From CBDDBH01 sp965225625 (GTDB taxonomy: Bacteria > Pseudomonadota > Gammaproteobacteria > JADZEE01): a stretch of 64,000 bases of DNA. The position numbers were made by a program, and so were the translations under genes. The stretch covers positions 1-64,000 of the forward strand of contig CBDDBH010000034.1 of the NCBI GenBank assembly GCA_965225625.1. Direction: 5' to 3'. The notes under the pieces were generated by a model. That model saw only the letters and a program-made list of their open reading frames with translations. It was not told the DNA's origin and ran no database searches. Below are positions 1-8,693 of this stretch, piece by piece; within the stretch, counting starts at the first letter, position 1; every line of letters starts with the position of its first letter.

Positions 1-1
1 G

Positions 2-1570
2 TACGCCGATTACAACCGCGACGGTCGCACGCGGCAGGCCTCCATCTGCGATCCGGGTTTTCTCGGATTTCTTGCGGCGACCGGCAGCCCGATCGACTGC
101 AAGGCCAACCTGATAAACACGTTGGTGGCGCCACGGCTGGGCATGGGCAATTTCCAAACCTTCAAGACCGACTTCGACGTGGTTGGACTGACGTTGAACT
201 GGCGTATCGGCAACCACACCCTGACGTCGCTGACCGGCTACGCGGGTACCGACTGGCACGACACGGTGGACGTGGACGAGAGTCCGGCTGAACAGCTCGG
301 CGCCGATTTCAAGGTTCAGGAAAGCCAGTGGACCCAGGAACTCCGGCTGATCGACGAAGCCGGCGGGCAGTTCGATTACATCGCCGGGTTCTTTTTCCAG
401 CATGCGGAGGTGGACACCGGTTTCGATCTGCACTTGTGTCTTCCGTTTTTCCCGGTGTGCAACCCGAGCGCGCCGCCGAGCGGCACGCGGGTCATTCGAA
501 CCGACCAGGAGGGCGATGCGGTCGCGTTTTTCGGCCAGTTGACGTGGTACATCAATGACTATTTCTCGGCAACCTTCAGCGGGCGGTTTACCCATGAGGA
601 GAAAGACGGCGTTTCGGAGCAGTTCCCTGCTTTCCTGTACACCCACACTCAACGGTTTCCGGGAGGCGCCGCCGGTCTGGGGAATGTACATTTCGTAGAA
701 GACGACATCGTCGAGAACAATTTCTCGCCGGGCGGCAACGTCCGGTGGCGATTGAACGACGACATCATGTTCTATTTCAGCGGCCGGCGTGGATTTAAAG
801 GGGGCGGGTTCGATCACCAATTGAATGCCGGTCAGGCGGCAGCAGTCAACAAGTTTTCATTCAACAAAGAATCCGTGACGGCATATGAAGTCGGGAGCAA
901 GCTGACGCTGCTCGATGGCGCTGCACAATTGAACATTGCCCTGTTCCGTGAGGAGTTCGATGACTTGCAGATCAGTGCACTGCAGCCGGACGTGTCATTC
1001 GCGGTTGGTAATGCCGCCTCGGCAATCAGCCAGGGTGTGGAGGCGGACGGCCGTTGGCGGGTGACGGAGGATTTGACGTTAACCGCGGCGATGTCCTACC
1101 TCGACGGCGAATACGACGAGTTCCAGGACGCACCGTGTAACGCCGAGCAGGTGCGAACCGCAGATCCGGCATGTACGTTTCTGACACCGACGACGGGTGT
1201 GCAGGATCTCAGTGATCAGGCACTGCAGTTTGCTCCGGAATGGAGTTTCGTGTTCGACGCCGAATATGTCTGGCGCCTGCCGCACAGTCTCGAACTTGCG
1301 AGCTTCCTCAGGGCCTACTATCGGGACGACGTGTTTCTGGCGACGGATCTGGATCCGAACGTAGTGCAAGAGGGTTATTGGAAGTTCGACGGCAGGCTGA
1401 CACTGACCGACGCCGATAATCGGTGGGAATTATCGTTAATCGGCCGTAACCTCGGTAACAACATTACCTCGAATTTCGGTAACGACGGCAACGGCTCGGC
1501 GGCAAACATTTACTTCAAATTTATGGAATCGCCGCGTGCCATTGCATTGCAGGGCATGTACCGATTCTGA
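2..1570 (+). CDS. TonB-dependent receptor, C-terminal part (5' end outside window)
   Basis: The reading frame is already open at the window edge, so this is the last ~522 residues of an outer-membrane beta-barrel receptor that imports a ligand using TonB energy. Alternating aromatic/polar strands run throughout. A TonB-receptor-like stretch reading SQGVEADGRWRV followed by LTLTAAMSYLDGEY lies about three quarters along, and the protein ends GMYRF with the terminal Phe expected of proteins assembled by the BAM complex. The plug domain and TonB box are not in the window. The ligand cannot be read from sequence; the neighbouring hydrolase and dioxygenase genes suggest an organic substrate, which is inference. 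Confidence 0.9.
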   Translation, partial: YADYNRDGRTRQASICDPGFLGFLAATGSPIDCKANLINTLVAPRLGMGNFQTFKTDFDVVGLTLNWRIGNHTLTSLTGYAGTDWHDTVDVDESPAEQLGADFKVQESQWTQELRLIDEAGGQFDYIAGFFFQHAEVDTGFDLHLCLPFFPVCNPSAPPSGTRVIRTDQEGDAVAFFGQLTWYINDYFSATFSGRFTHEEKDGVSEQFPAFLYTHTQRFPGGAAGLGNVHFVEDDIVENNFSPGGNVRWRLNDDIMFYFSGRRGFKGGGFDHQLNAGQAAAVNKFSFNKESVTAYEVGSKLTLLDGAAQLNIALFREEFDDLQISALQPDVSFAVGNAASAISQGVEADGRWRVTEDLTLTAAMSYLDGEYDEFQDAPCNAEQVRTADPACTFLTPTTGVQDLSDQALQFAPEWSFVFDAEYVWRLPHSLELASFLRAYYRDDVFLATDLDPNVVQEGYWKFDGRLTLTDADNRWELSLIGRNLGNNITSNFGNDGNGSAANIYFKFMESPRAIALQGMYRF

Positions 1571-1607
1571 GCATTGCTCGCTCGCAGCGGCCGGACGGAT
1601 TTTCAGC

Positions 1608-1940
1608 ATGACGCAACCACGACTCGCCGTCGGCTATCACTTTTACAACGACTTCGACACCGGTCCGGAGGCCGAGGTTCGTACTACCTACGACGGGCCA
1701 CTCGTGCTGGCTGAGGACATGATGGTATTCAACGTAACCCCTGAAGATTTTATTGTGCGTATGGTCGAGGGTCCGACTCGGACCTGGAAGGTACCCAAGG
1801 ACCTTGATGCATGGCGCGAGGCCGAGCGCAAGCCGAATGTCCCCATGCCGGGTTGGCACGAAGTAGGGAGCGCTCCCTTTCTGAGCGGTGACTGGCAACG
1901 AGAAGATGCCAATGTGGTGGCATCAATACAGAGGGTGTGA
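1608..1940 (+). CDS. Small protein resembling the C-terminus of an MBL-fold hydrolase
   Basis: This 110-residue protein begins at an ATG 37 bases after the receptor and ends 3 bases before the cysteine hydrolase, so the three genes look co-transcribed. It reads GYHFYNDFDT near the start, then YDGPLVLAEDMMVFNVT. From memory this pattern resembles the C-terminal part of a family of bacterial MBL-fold metallo-hydrolases, but no metal-binding HxHxDH motif is present and nothing upstream encodes one. It may be the tail of a decayed hydrolase or a stand-alone accessory domain. The family link is tentative. Confidence 0.5.
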   Translation: MTQPRLAVGYHFYNDFDTGPEAEVRTTYDGPLVLAEDMMVFNVTPEDFIVRMVEGPTRTWKVPKDLDAWREAERKPNVPMPGWHEVGSAPFLSGDWQREDANVVASIQRV

Positions 1941-1943
1941 ACG

Positions 1944-2585
1944 ATGCGTGACGCAGGCGAACGATTGAAGTACGAGATTAACCCCCAAACGACGGCTCTC
2001 GTCGGCGTTGACTTTCAGGTCGGTTTCGGTGGCGGCTGGGAGCCGGTTCCACATGCGGCAGGAGCGGTCGGCAACTTCCGCCGGGCGGCAATGGCCTGGC
2101 GCGATATCGGTGGATCAGTAGTGTTGCTCCACACGTACTACACTCCTGAACGGGGACCCGTGGGGCGGATGATCGATTTTGTCCCGGATGCCGCGGTCGC
2201 ACTCGCGGAAGAGTCCGCGATGACGGCCTTTTACGATGATATCGTCAAGGATGGTGACATCCTCGTGCACAAGAACGCTTTTTCAGCAGTCATGAGCAGC
2301 GACTTGGTGGCGCAGCTCGAGCAACTGGGCTTCGATACCGTCGTGGTGGGCGGCCTGACAACGCCGATCTGCGTGCAGACGACGGTCGACGGGCTGAGCA
2401 TGACAGGATTCAAGGTCGTCGTACTCGAGGATGCCTGTGCCTCCCAGCCCATCGGCACCATGACGGCCGAGGAAGCACATGCGGCCGCCATCCAACGAAT
2501 GGGTTGCTTTTTCGCTCAGGTAAGCGATACCGACGCCTTCATCGGGACCGCTCGGCAGACGGTAATTGCTACTTCGGCCTCCTAG
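1944..2585 (+). CDS. Isochorismatase-family cysteine hydrolase
   Basis: This 213-residue protein has the isochorismatase-like alpha/beta fold. The expected Asp-Lys-Cys triad is visible: Asp23 in VGVDFQ, Lys110 in LVHKNAF and Cys143 in TTPICVQTT. The family hydrolyses isochorismate, N-carbamoyl compounds, nicotinamide or related amides, and the substrate here is not determinable. It starts at an ATG 3 bases after the preceding small gene. Its TAG stop codon is also the insertion site of the downstream IS630 copy: TA is the duplicated target and G the first base of the element. Removing the element restores an identical TAG, so the protein is unchanged by the insertion. Confidence 0.88.
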   Translation: MRDAGERLKYEINPQTTALVGVDFQVGFGGGWEPVPHAAGAVGNFRRAAMAWRDIGGSVVLLHTYYTPERGPVGRMIDFVPDAAVALAEESAMTAFYDDIVKDGDILVHKNAFSAVMSSDLVAQLEQLGFDTVVVGGLTTPICVQTTVDGLSMTGFKVVVLEDACASQPIGTMTAEEAHAAAIQRMGCFFAQVSDTDAFIGTARQTVIATSAS

Positions 2586-3675
2586 TCAGCAGTCGACAAT
2601 ATAGGCGACAGACGGGGCCAGAAAGAATGACCGAACGAGGTCCGGCATGCGCTTGAGTTGTGTGAGTTGTTCCTCGATCTTCTCGCGCAGCGTTTCACCT
2701 GCCCGCAGCGGCCGTCGCGCCGCGCTACTACGCTTGACGTGACTCCACACCAATTCATCCGGGTTCAGTTCGGGGGCATAACCGGGCGAAAATGCAGCGT
2801 CAGCCGGCCCTTCGTCGAAGCGACATAGTCACGCACACGTGCAGTTTTGTGTGCCGGCAAACTGTCGAGCACCGGTATGCGGTGGCCGCGCATCAGCTTG
2901 CGCAGCATTGTGACAAACAGCTCGGCTTTGAGCGCGCCGCTATAGGTGCAAAACCAGAATGCCCCACTGGCGTTGACTGCGGAGGCCGCGCTGAACGATT
3001 GGCGTTGTCCCGGTCGATACACCACCGGCGTCTGGCCGCGTACGCCCCAGGTCTTGCCGTGCACGGTATCGGCACGGAACCCGGACTCATCCCAGAAGAA
3101 CACCTCCGCCCCCCGCGCCCGCGCCTGACGGGCGATGCCCGGGAATATCTCACGCTGCCAGCGTTCAATGGCCTCGGGATCTCGCTGATACGCCCGCTGC
3201 AGCGGCTTCTGCGGCGTCAATCCCAGTTTCGCCAACAGCGCCCCGACCGCCGTGACACCTATTCTCACCCCGAACTTCTGCGCAATCAGCTCCGCAACGA
3301 CCGCGCGCGTCCACAAGCCGAAGTCCAAGCCATACTGCCGCGGGTCGCGACCATTGACCCAGCGGAACACTTGTCTCTCCTGTGCCGCGGTCAGCGCTCG
3401 CGGCCGCCCCGTGGCCTTCGTGGAACGCAACGCCTTGATGCCGATACCTGGGCGCATCGCCGCCTTGATCCACCTGTAGATGCTCGTGCGATTGAACCCG
3501 TACGACGCGATGACCGTCGCCGGCGACTCGCCTTCGCGTACGCGGTCTATCGCCATCAGGCGAATGATCTCCGATGTCGCGTGGTCAAGCGTGCGGCCGT
3601 CTCGTTTCATATCCGATCCGATCGGCTCGCGTTCAGAAAGTTCCATCAATGTCGCCTTATCTATCGACTACTGAG
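2585..3675 (-). mobile_element. IS630-family insertion sequence, copy 1 (inactivated)
   Basis: This 1,091-bp element is flanked by a TA duplication (2583-2584 and 3676-3677), as expected for IS630/Tc1 elements. Imperfect terminal inverted repeats of about 26 bp share AGTCG and AGGCGACA blocks. It is 10 bp shorter than the copy at 16010-17110: a 9-base in-frame loss plus a 1-base deletion in the transposase gene. The element sits in the stop codon of the cysteine hydrolase. Confidence 0.9.
2586..3646 (-). pseudogene. IS630 transposase, frameshifted
   Basis: An N-terminal helix-turn-helix part (GFNRTSIYRWIKAA) is followed by a DDE transposase domain with the first Asp in FFWDESGF and the second in LDSLPAHK. 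Compared with the intact copy at 16011-17081, three residues (HLV) before LDSLPAHK are missing. A single T is absent near 2795 (TTTCTGCCC in the intact copy, TTTCGCCC here), which ends the frame early after HFRPVMPPN. The catalytic Glu region (NPDEWVWSHVK) is thus out of frame. The intact start equivalent is the ATG at 3646. The transposase is presumably inactive, although the ends might still be mobilised by copy 2. Confidence 0.88.
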
Positions 3676-3759
3676 TAGGAACCGCATTCGGCCAGATGCA
3701 GGCCGGGCGCAGGCGGGGCCGAGTTGGCTGTCTATCCCTGGGACCAGACAAGGCGGGTT

Positions 3760-4252
3760 ATGGACTTCACTAAATTATCGGAGCCCGAACTTCAGTTCCG
3801 GGTTGAAAAGCTGCTTGCTCGCCACCTACGTCGAGGGTATCGACGAAGACCGACTGGAAGATTGGCCTGACTTCTTTACTGACCCGTGCCTGTACAAGGT
3901 TATTTCCCGTGAGAATGCCGATCGCGGCCTGCCCGCGAGTGCAATGGTGTGCGACAGCCGGGGCATGCTGACCGACCGCGTGGTGGCGCTGCGCCAGGCA
4001 AACATTTATGCCGCGCACTTCTATCGTCACGTGGTGAGCAACACTGTTGTGCATGCGGTTAGCGCTGAGGCGGTGCAGTTGCAAAGTAATTATGTGGTTT
4101 TCCAGACCAAACTCGACGGTGACACTGAAATCTACAGTGCGGGCCGGTATTTCGATAGCGCGGTCTGGGACGACGACGAACTCAAATATAAAGAGAAGAC
4201 TGTGATATTCGACACCAATCGAATTCCCAGTCTTCTCGTGACCCCCATTTAG
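3760..4252 (+). pseudogene. Aromatic-ring-hydroxylating dioxygenase beta subunit, apparent frameshift
   Basis: The small (beta) subunit of a Rieske oxygenase has a cystatin-like fold and shapes the alpha3beta3 enzyme. Two reading frames together give a typical ~163-residue protein. The ATG at 3760 encodes MDFTKLSEPELQFRVEKLLAR, and from 3827 another frame continues YVEGIDEDRLEDWPDFFTD through to the stop, with the family-like segment LRQANIYAAHFYRHVVSNT. One extra base lies somewhere in 3820-3826 (CGCCACC). The gene is followed 18 bases later by its alpha subunit. Either the gene is newly broken or the base is a sequence error; use of a later start would remove only the first ~22 residues. 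Confidence 0.75.
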
Positions 4253-4270
4253 TAGAACGGGACGTAGCCG

Positions 4271-5518
4271 ATGGATACCTTAGCGAAACAGACGCAACAC
4301 AGCGAAATACAATGGCCGCAATCCGGCGAGGGACTGCGGGTCCCGTACCGGGTTTTTACAGATCCGGATATCTATGCACTCGAGCAGGAGAGGATCTTCC
4401 GTGGCCCAGCGTGGTCCTTTGTCGCCTTGGAGGCAGAGATTGGCGAGCCGGGTGATTTCAAGAGTACGTTCGTCGGCGACACGCCAGTCATTGTCTCGCG
4501 TGACATGGAGGGTGAGGTGCATGTATTTGCCAACCGTTGCGCGCACCGGGGGGCATTGGTATGCCGGACTTTGCGAGGTAATTCCAACCACTTTATGTGC
4601 GTCTACCATCAGTGGACCTATGACATGAAGGGTAACCTGACCGGCGTGCCGTTCCGGCGCGGAATCGGCGGCCAGGGCGGGATGCCCAAGGACTTCGACA
4701 TGCAGCAACATCCGTTGAACAAGCTGCAGGTGGCTTGTGAGAGCGGACTGGTGTTCGCGACCTTCGCGGCTGACGCGGAACCACTACAGGCATACCTGGG
4801 GGAGAACGTTGTCGCCGCGATCAGACGTATTTTCAACCGCCCAATTAAAATTCTGGGGGACCAGCGCCAGTTGGTGCGTGGTAACTGGAAACTGTACGCG
4901 GAGAACACACGCGATCCCTATCATGCGAGTCTGCTGCACCTGTTTCACTGCACTTTCGGTTTGTATCGTTCGACCCAGAAGGGCGCCAGCGTGATGGATG
5001 TGTCGAAACGACATTCGCTTCTGACAGCAAGCCAGGGCACGGACGAGGGCACCGAAACCTACCAGGACTCCCGCAGTTATAACCCCGACTACACGCTACA
5101 GGATCCGTCACTGCTTGCGGGTCGAAAGGAGTTCGATGACGGCGTGACGCTGGTGATCCTGGCAACGTTCCCTAACCTGGTCGTACAGCAGATAGCCAAT
5201 ACGCTGGCGGTGCGCCAGAGCGTGCCGTGTGGTGTCGATTCTTTCGAACTGGTGTGGACCCAATTCGGTTATGCGGATGACGATGAGGAGATGCGCGGCA
5301 TCCGTATAAAACAGGGCAATCTGATCGGGCCGGCGGGACTCATCTCCATGGAAGACGGTGAAGCGGTAGAACTCGTGCAGAATGCGGTGGTGCGTGACAA
5401 AGAAGAATCGTCCTACGTCGCCATGGGTGGCGGTTATGCTGACGACGCACAGCACTTGGTCACCGAAGGCGCCATCATCGGCTTCTGGTCGAACTACCGC
5501 GAAATGATGGAAATGTGA
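4271..5518 (+). CDS. Aromatic-ring-hydroxylating dioxygenase alpha subunit (Rieske)
   Basis: This is the 415-residue catalytic subunit of a Rieske non-haem iron oxygenase, which adds O2 to an aromatic ring. The Rieske [2Fe-2S] ligands are Cys90/His92 (CAHRG) and Cys110/His113 (CVYHQW). The mononuclear iron site is in NWKLYAENTRDPYHASLLH, with Asp215 bridging and His218/His223 as ligands. It lies directly after a beta-subunit gene, so an alpha-beta enzyme of benzoate/salicylate/anthranilate type is likely. The exact substrate is unknown. No ferredoxin or reductase gene is nearby, so electrons must come from elsewhere in the genome. Confidence 0.93.
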   Translation: MDTLAKQTQHSEIQWPQSGEGLRVPYRVFTDPDIYALEQERIFRGPAWSFVALEAEIGEPGDFKSTFVGDTPVIVSRDMEGEVHVFANRCAHRGALVCRTLRGNSNHFMCVYHQWTYDMKGNLTGVPFRRGIGGQGGMPKDFDMQQHPLNKLQVACESGLVFATFAADAEPLQAYLGENVVAAIRRIFNRPIKILGDQRQLVRGNWKLYAENTRDPYHASLLHLFHCTFGLYRSTQKGASVMDVSKRHSLLTASQGTDEGTETYQDSRSYNPDYTLQDPSLLAGRKEFDDGVTLVILATFPNLVVQQIANTLAVRQSVPCGVDSFELVWTQFGYADDDEEMRGIRIKQGNLIGPAGLISMEDGEAVELVQNAVVRDKEESSYVAMGGGYADDAQHLVTEGAIIGFWSNYREMMEM

Positions 5519-5541
5519 ACTAGCAGTCTGTCGGACGGTGG

Positions 5542-6396
5542 TTAATCTGCGTTTACCATGTCGACGATCGCGGCAAAAAGTGGGCTTGCGGTTTCACCAA
5601 ATTCACCGATCACTGAAAAGTGGTTGCGCCCCGCGATTTCCAGATAGGTCGGCGTCGCTCCGTGTTGTCGACAGGCGGCCGCATAGTCCTTTGACTGCTG
5701 GATGAACGCGCCGGTTTCCGCACCGCCGCACCCTATGATGCAGACCGTCTTTGCGTCGGGCAGGTGCTCGAGGGGACTGTTGCGCGACGCTATCAAGGCA
5801 TCGAGTTGCAGCCATTCGTTGGCGTGCGTATCCGTCAGTGGATGCAGATCAAACACTCCACTGACGGCGCACCCGCCTTTGACCACGTTGTCAGGCAGGC
5901 CGGCTGCACTCTGCCAATCCGATGCCAGTAGCATTCCAACCAAATGCCCGCCGGCAGAGTTGCCGGCGACAAATATTCGCTCTGGGTCACAGCCGTAATC
6001 GGCGGCGTGATGAAATATCCAGGCTACCGCTGCGCGTACGTCGGCAACGGCCTCGTCGAGCGTGTAAGGGGGTATTAAGCGGTAGTTTATTGGCACCCAG
6101 GCGATACCGTGCGCATGCAGAGGCAACGCCGGAAACCGTCGCCCGTCTTTGCTGCCAAAGTGCCAATAACCGCCGTGTATGAACATGACCAACGGTGCCG
6201 GCTTGCCTGAGTCAGGCACGAAAAAATCTAAGGTTTGCCGGACGCCGCCCGGCCCATAAGGAATGTCGGTCACACTCTCCAGACCCGCCAGGGCCGCCTC
6301 GCTGGCCTTATCATAAGCGGCTTGAATATCCGGATACTCTGGTACCGCTGAATTAACGTCGTAGTCTCGCCTGAGTGCTTCAATTGATTCGTTCAT
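5542..6396 (-). CDS. Alpha/beta hydrolase (esterase / kynurenine-formamidase-like)
   Basis: This 284-residue cytoplasmic hydrolase has the oxyanion-hole motif HGGYW and the nucleophile elbow GNSAGGH, where Ser is the catalytic residue. A late GRNHFSVI supplies the His. The HGGYW plus GNSAGGH combination is typical of carboxylesterases and arylformamidases. It is convergent with the dioxygenase alpha gene and lies 24 bases downstream of the next gene on its own strand, so it probably shares an operon with it. A role on ester or amide intermediates of aromatic breakdown is inferred from context. Confidence 0.85.
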   Translation of the reverse strand: MNESIEALRRDYDVNSAVPEYPDIQAAYDKASEAALAGLESVTDIPYGPGGVRQTLDFFVPDSGKPAPLVMFIHGGYWHFGSKDGRRFPALPLHAHGIAWVPINYRLIPPYTLDEAVADVRAAVAWIFHHAADYGCDPERIFVAGNSAGGHLVGMLLASDWQSAAGLPDNVVKGGCAVSGVFDLHPLTDTHANEWLQLDALIASRNSPLEHLPDAKTVCIIGCGGAETGAFIQQSKDYAAACRQHGATPTYLEIAGRNHFSVIGEFGETASPLFAAIVDMVNAD

Positions 6397-6420
6397 GTAG
6401 CACCGGGCGCTTGGCGGCGT

Positions 6421-7410
6421 TTATTGGTTAGCGGCTTTGCGCGCTGGCGATTTGTCGAACCAGGAAGCCGGCAATCGCTTTTGGAAGCTGGCGCAAGCGG
6501 CCAGGTAATTTTGGTAGGTCTTGGGCATCGGCACGCGTGCCGATGCGAGATAGCTCACTACATTTTTGCCGCGCTTGATCAACTCCAGCCCATCGTCTAA
6601 GAGTTGCATCGTGTGTTCGTTGAGGTCAGCGGGAATGTCCGGCCTGAATTCGGCGAGTTCATCGCCGGTGGTAACGAAGTCGGGCCAAACCTCGAATATC
6701 ACCGGGTCGCTGCGCAAGGTTTCACTTTCCAACGTCGCGGCCTCGGCGAACGCACGGGCGACCTCGGCAAAGCCCTCGAAGCCTCGGCAATTTCCAAACG
6801 TGTCGACGAGGCGGTCGGTAATTTCGTCGATTTCATCCATCGTTTGGGCGATTTTTACGTAGCGCGTCTCGTAGAACTTATCGATGGGCATTGAGAATAC
6901 TTTCATGGGTTCGCCCCAGAGTTCGTCCAGCCCTTCTTCGCCGCTGAAATGCTTGACGGTTTTGCCCAGTTCCAGTGCCTCGATAAAACAGCGCCCGGTC
7001 TCACGCAGCAGGAAGTTGCCCGGTACGATTTCAACGCCCGCCTGCTGCAGTTCCACAATTTTGGTAAAAATGTCAGAAGCCCTCTGCAACAAGGCACCGG
7101 CCAGCATCGCGCCTTTAACCCGCTTTTTTGCGGGATCCGTTTCTGCGTCAAATGCTGCTCGGACTTCGTCGAGTCGATGGCCCGGTGTCGCGATCCCGGG
7201 TTCTGTGTGGTGGAAGACTCTGCGGGTTAGTTGTTCGATAAGGTTACGTTTCGCAACAAGCGTATTCTCTGGCGGGTCGTAGCGCCGCAGCCAATGGCCG
7301 TCGTAATAGATACACGACTTACCGTCTATTTCGCGGGTAGTGCCGTTGCGTAGCGTCGAGTCAGTATGTTCGTCCATCGGTCCGTGTGCGCGGTAGTCGA
7401 CCGCCCTCAA
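6421..7410 (-). CDS. Uncharacterised conserved-looking protein, 329 aa
   Basis: I do not recognise the family. The product is soluble, acidic and mostly helical, with no signal peptide or membrane segment. It has an N-terminal segment reading YYDGHWLRRYDPPENTL and central heptad-like helices (ALLQRASDIFTKIVELQQAG). The first Met gives 329 residues; a second Met at codon 12 (7377) is an alternative start and no clear Shine-Dalgarno separates the two. It lies upstream of the alpha/beta hydrolase on the same strand, and two palindromes lie just upstream of its start (7466-7509). Its neighbours suggest a catabolic role, but function is unknown. Confidence 0.7.
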   Translation of the reverse strand: MRAVDYRAHGPMDEHTDSTLRNGTTREIDGKSCIYYDGHWLRRYDPPENTLVAKRNLIEQLTRRVFHHTEPGIATPGHRLDEVRAAFDAETDPAKKRVKGAMLAGALLQRASDIFTKIVELQQAGVEIVPGNFLLRETGRCFIEALELGKTVKHFSGEEGLDELWGEPMKVFSMPIDKFYETRYVKIAQTMDEIDEITDRLVDTFGNCRGFEGFAEVARAFAEAATLESETLRSDPVIFEVWPDFVTTGDELAEFRPDIPADLNEHTMQLLDDGLELIKRGKNVVSYLASARVPMPKTYQNYLAACASFQKRLPASWFDKSPARKAANQ

Positions 7411-7465
7411 ACCTCATACAACCGATTCGACAATGCCACTAAGTCTATGTTTCCAGACATTTCCT

Positions 7466-7509
7466 ATAGTGTGGACGAAATCACACTATTTGAACAGCTG
7501 TATGCTGTT
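7466..7509. promoter_or_regulatory. Paired operator-like palindromes
   Basis: Two inverted repeats stand side by side in the 131-base gap upstream of the minus-strand gene at 6421-7410. The first is ATAGTGTG, 8 bases, CACACTAT (7466-7489, perfect arms). The second is AACAGC, 5 bases, GCTGTT (7493-7509, perfect arms). Such symmetry is typical of dimeric repressor sites. No regulator gene is adjacent, so the binding protein is unknown and the assignment is inference. Confidence 0.4.
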
Positions 7510-7541
7510 TAGACACGTTCTATTTACAATGGCGGAACGGG

Positions 7542-8504
7542 TCAGCTGGAACTCAATAATAGCTCGGTGCTCGGTGGTGCGCGGCCCGTACGTTGCTGTT
7601 GGGCTTTACCACGCAGCCAGGGAATGGCGTCGCTCAGCACCAGTGGCTTACGGCTAAGCTCAGGCACCTGCAGCAGCACATAGTCACCGGCTCGATTAAG
7701 GACCACGTGTTGCAATTTGCTGTCGGTAAGTTGATACACCTTAATAGCGTTCCAATCGACCCAGATCCCATGGTCGCGAAAATAGCCGATGTTCTCGCTC
7801 AACACGCGCAGTTCTTTGATGAGCGATAGGCAGGCTTGCTTCCTCTCACCGAGATCTGCAGCCGAACGAAAACTAAAACTCAAACCGTCGCGCGTATGCA
7901 GCGTCGGTGCCTTGTCCTGGGCAAAGTTCCAGGTTGCGAAAACCTCATCTACTTCGCTGATAGTTTGCGGCGGCCCGTTTTCCGTTAACGTGCTGCATGC
8001 TTTGCCGAGACAGTAACGTTCGACGATGCGGCGCGCGAGGCTCTGTGGTTGATCAATGCGCGGACCGGCGATGATAACGGGTCGGTAGTCAACATTTAGT
8101 CTGAGCAAGTTCTGCGAATCGATGACGATCTGGATTTCGCTGTTGCGGTGGATTGAATGGTTGAGTTGATCCAGGCTGTCAGCGTATTTCAGAGTCGCCA
8201 TGCGCCAGCGTGCCAGGTGGTTACGGGTGCTGCGATCCGGCGCCGCGGCGACATCGATGGCCTGTGCTTCTGTTTTGTACGCGGATGACATTTCCTCCAG
8301 TGCCACGATCACAAACTCAATGCGAGCGCGGTAACCGGAACCCTGGAGCATGCGGGCGAGTTGGATGAGCGGCGAGACCTCGAGGCGTTCGCCGATTTTT
8401 ACCGGACGTTGCACCTCGGATCTCGAAGGTACGGCATGGCCGTTACCCGCCGTCAAAATACCGGCGAGCATCACCAGCAACGACAGCATTACTTTGCTAT
8501 TCAC
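7542..8504 (-). CDS. Secreted/periplasmic protein of unknown function
   Basis: This 320-residue protein starts with a classical signal peptide: MNSKVM, a hydrophobic LLVMLAGIL core, and an A-x-A-like end GNGHAV. The mature part has no motif I recognise. It contains two Cys (YCLGKACS) that could form a disulfide, and a C-terminal segment rich in Leu and Ser. The reading frame is long, keeps normal codon use and begins at an ATG just inside a 189-base divergent gap shared with the plus-strand oxidoreductase. No function is proposed. Confidence 0.7.
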   Translation of the reverse strand: MNSKVMLSLLVMLAGILTAGNGHAVPSRSEVQRPVKIGERLEVSPLIQLARMLQGSGYRARIEFVIVALEEMSSAYKTEAQAIDVAAAPDRSTRNHLARWRMATLKYADSLDQLNHSIHRNSEIQIVIDSQNLLRLNVDYRPVIIAGPRIDQPQSLARRIVERYCLGKACSTLTENGPPQTISEVDEVFATWNFAQDKAPTLHTRDGLSFSFRSAADLGERKQACLSLIKELRVLSENIGYFRDHGIWVDWNAIKVYQLTDSKLQHVVLNRAGDYVLLQVPELSRKPLVLSDAIPWLRGKAQQQRTGRAPPSTELLLSSS

Positions 8505-8643
8505 CTGTCACCTGCGCTTGGGACGTTGTGCCGACTAACTGTGTCGGTCGTTTTGCGCTATCGCTTTAGGCCTTCCGTGCCTCTTTCCCGCTCGGCCGTT
8601 ATCATAGACGAGCTGGTCCGATGTGGGAAATCTGCGGATTGGC

Positions 8644-8650
8644 AAGGAGG
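8644..8650 (+). promoter_or_regulatory. Shine-Dalgarno displaced from its start codon by a hairpin
   Basis: AAGGAGG is a near-perfect ribosome-binding site but lies 43 bases before the ATG at 8694, far beyond the usual 5-10. The interval contains a perfect 13-bp stem-loop (8656-8688). If that folds out in the mRNA, the remaining spacer is about 10 bases, a workable distance. Confidence 0.5.
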
Positions 8651-8655
8651 ACACC

Positions 8656-8688
8656 AGTGCTCCAACAATATTAGGTTGTTGGAGCACT
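8656..8688. repeat. Palindromic relic of the 270-bp MITE-like element
   Basis: Arms AGTGCTCCAACAA (8656-8668) and TTGTTGGAGCACT (8676-8688) are perfectly complementary around the loop TATTAGG. Both arms and the loop match the outer ends of the terminal repeats at 24651-24920. This looks like an internally deleted copy in which the two ends are fused. It sits between the ribosome-binding site and start codon of the following gene. Confidence 0.75.
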
Positions 8689-8693
8689 AGCTT

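Noticed and set aside
2792..4252. A 486-codon plus-strand open frame
   Set aside because: Its first 890 bases are antisense to the IS630 transposase; only the last ~430 bases, where they encode the dioxygenase beta subunit, are real.
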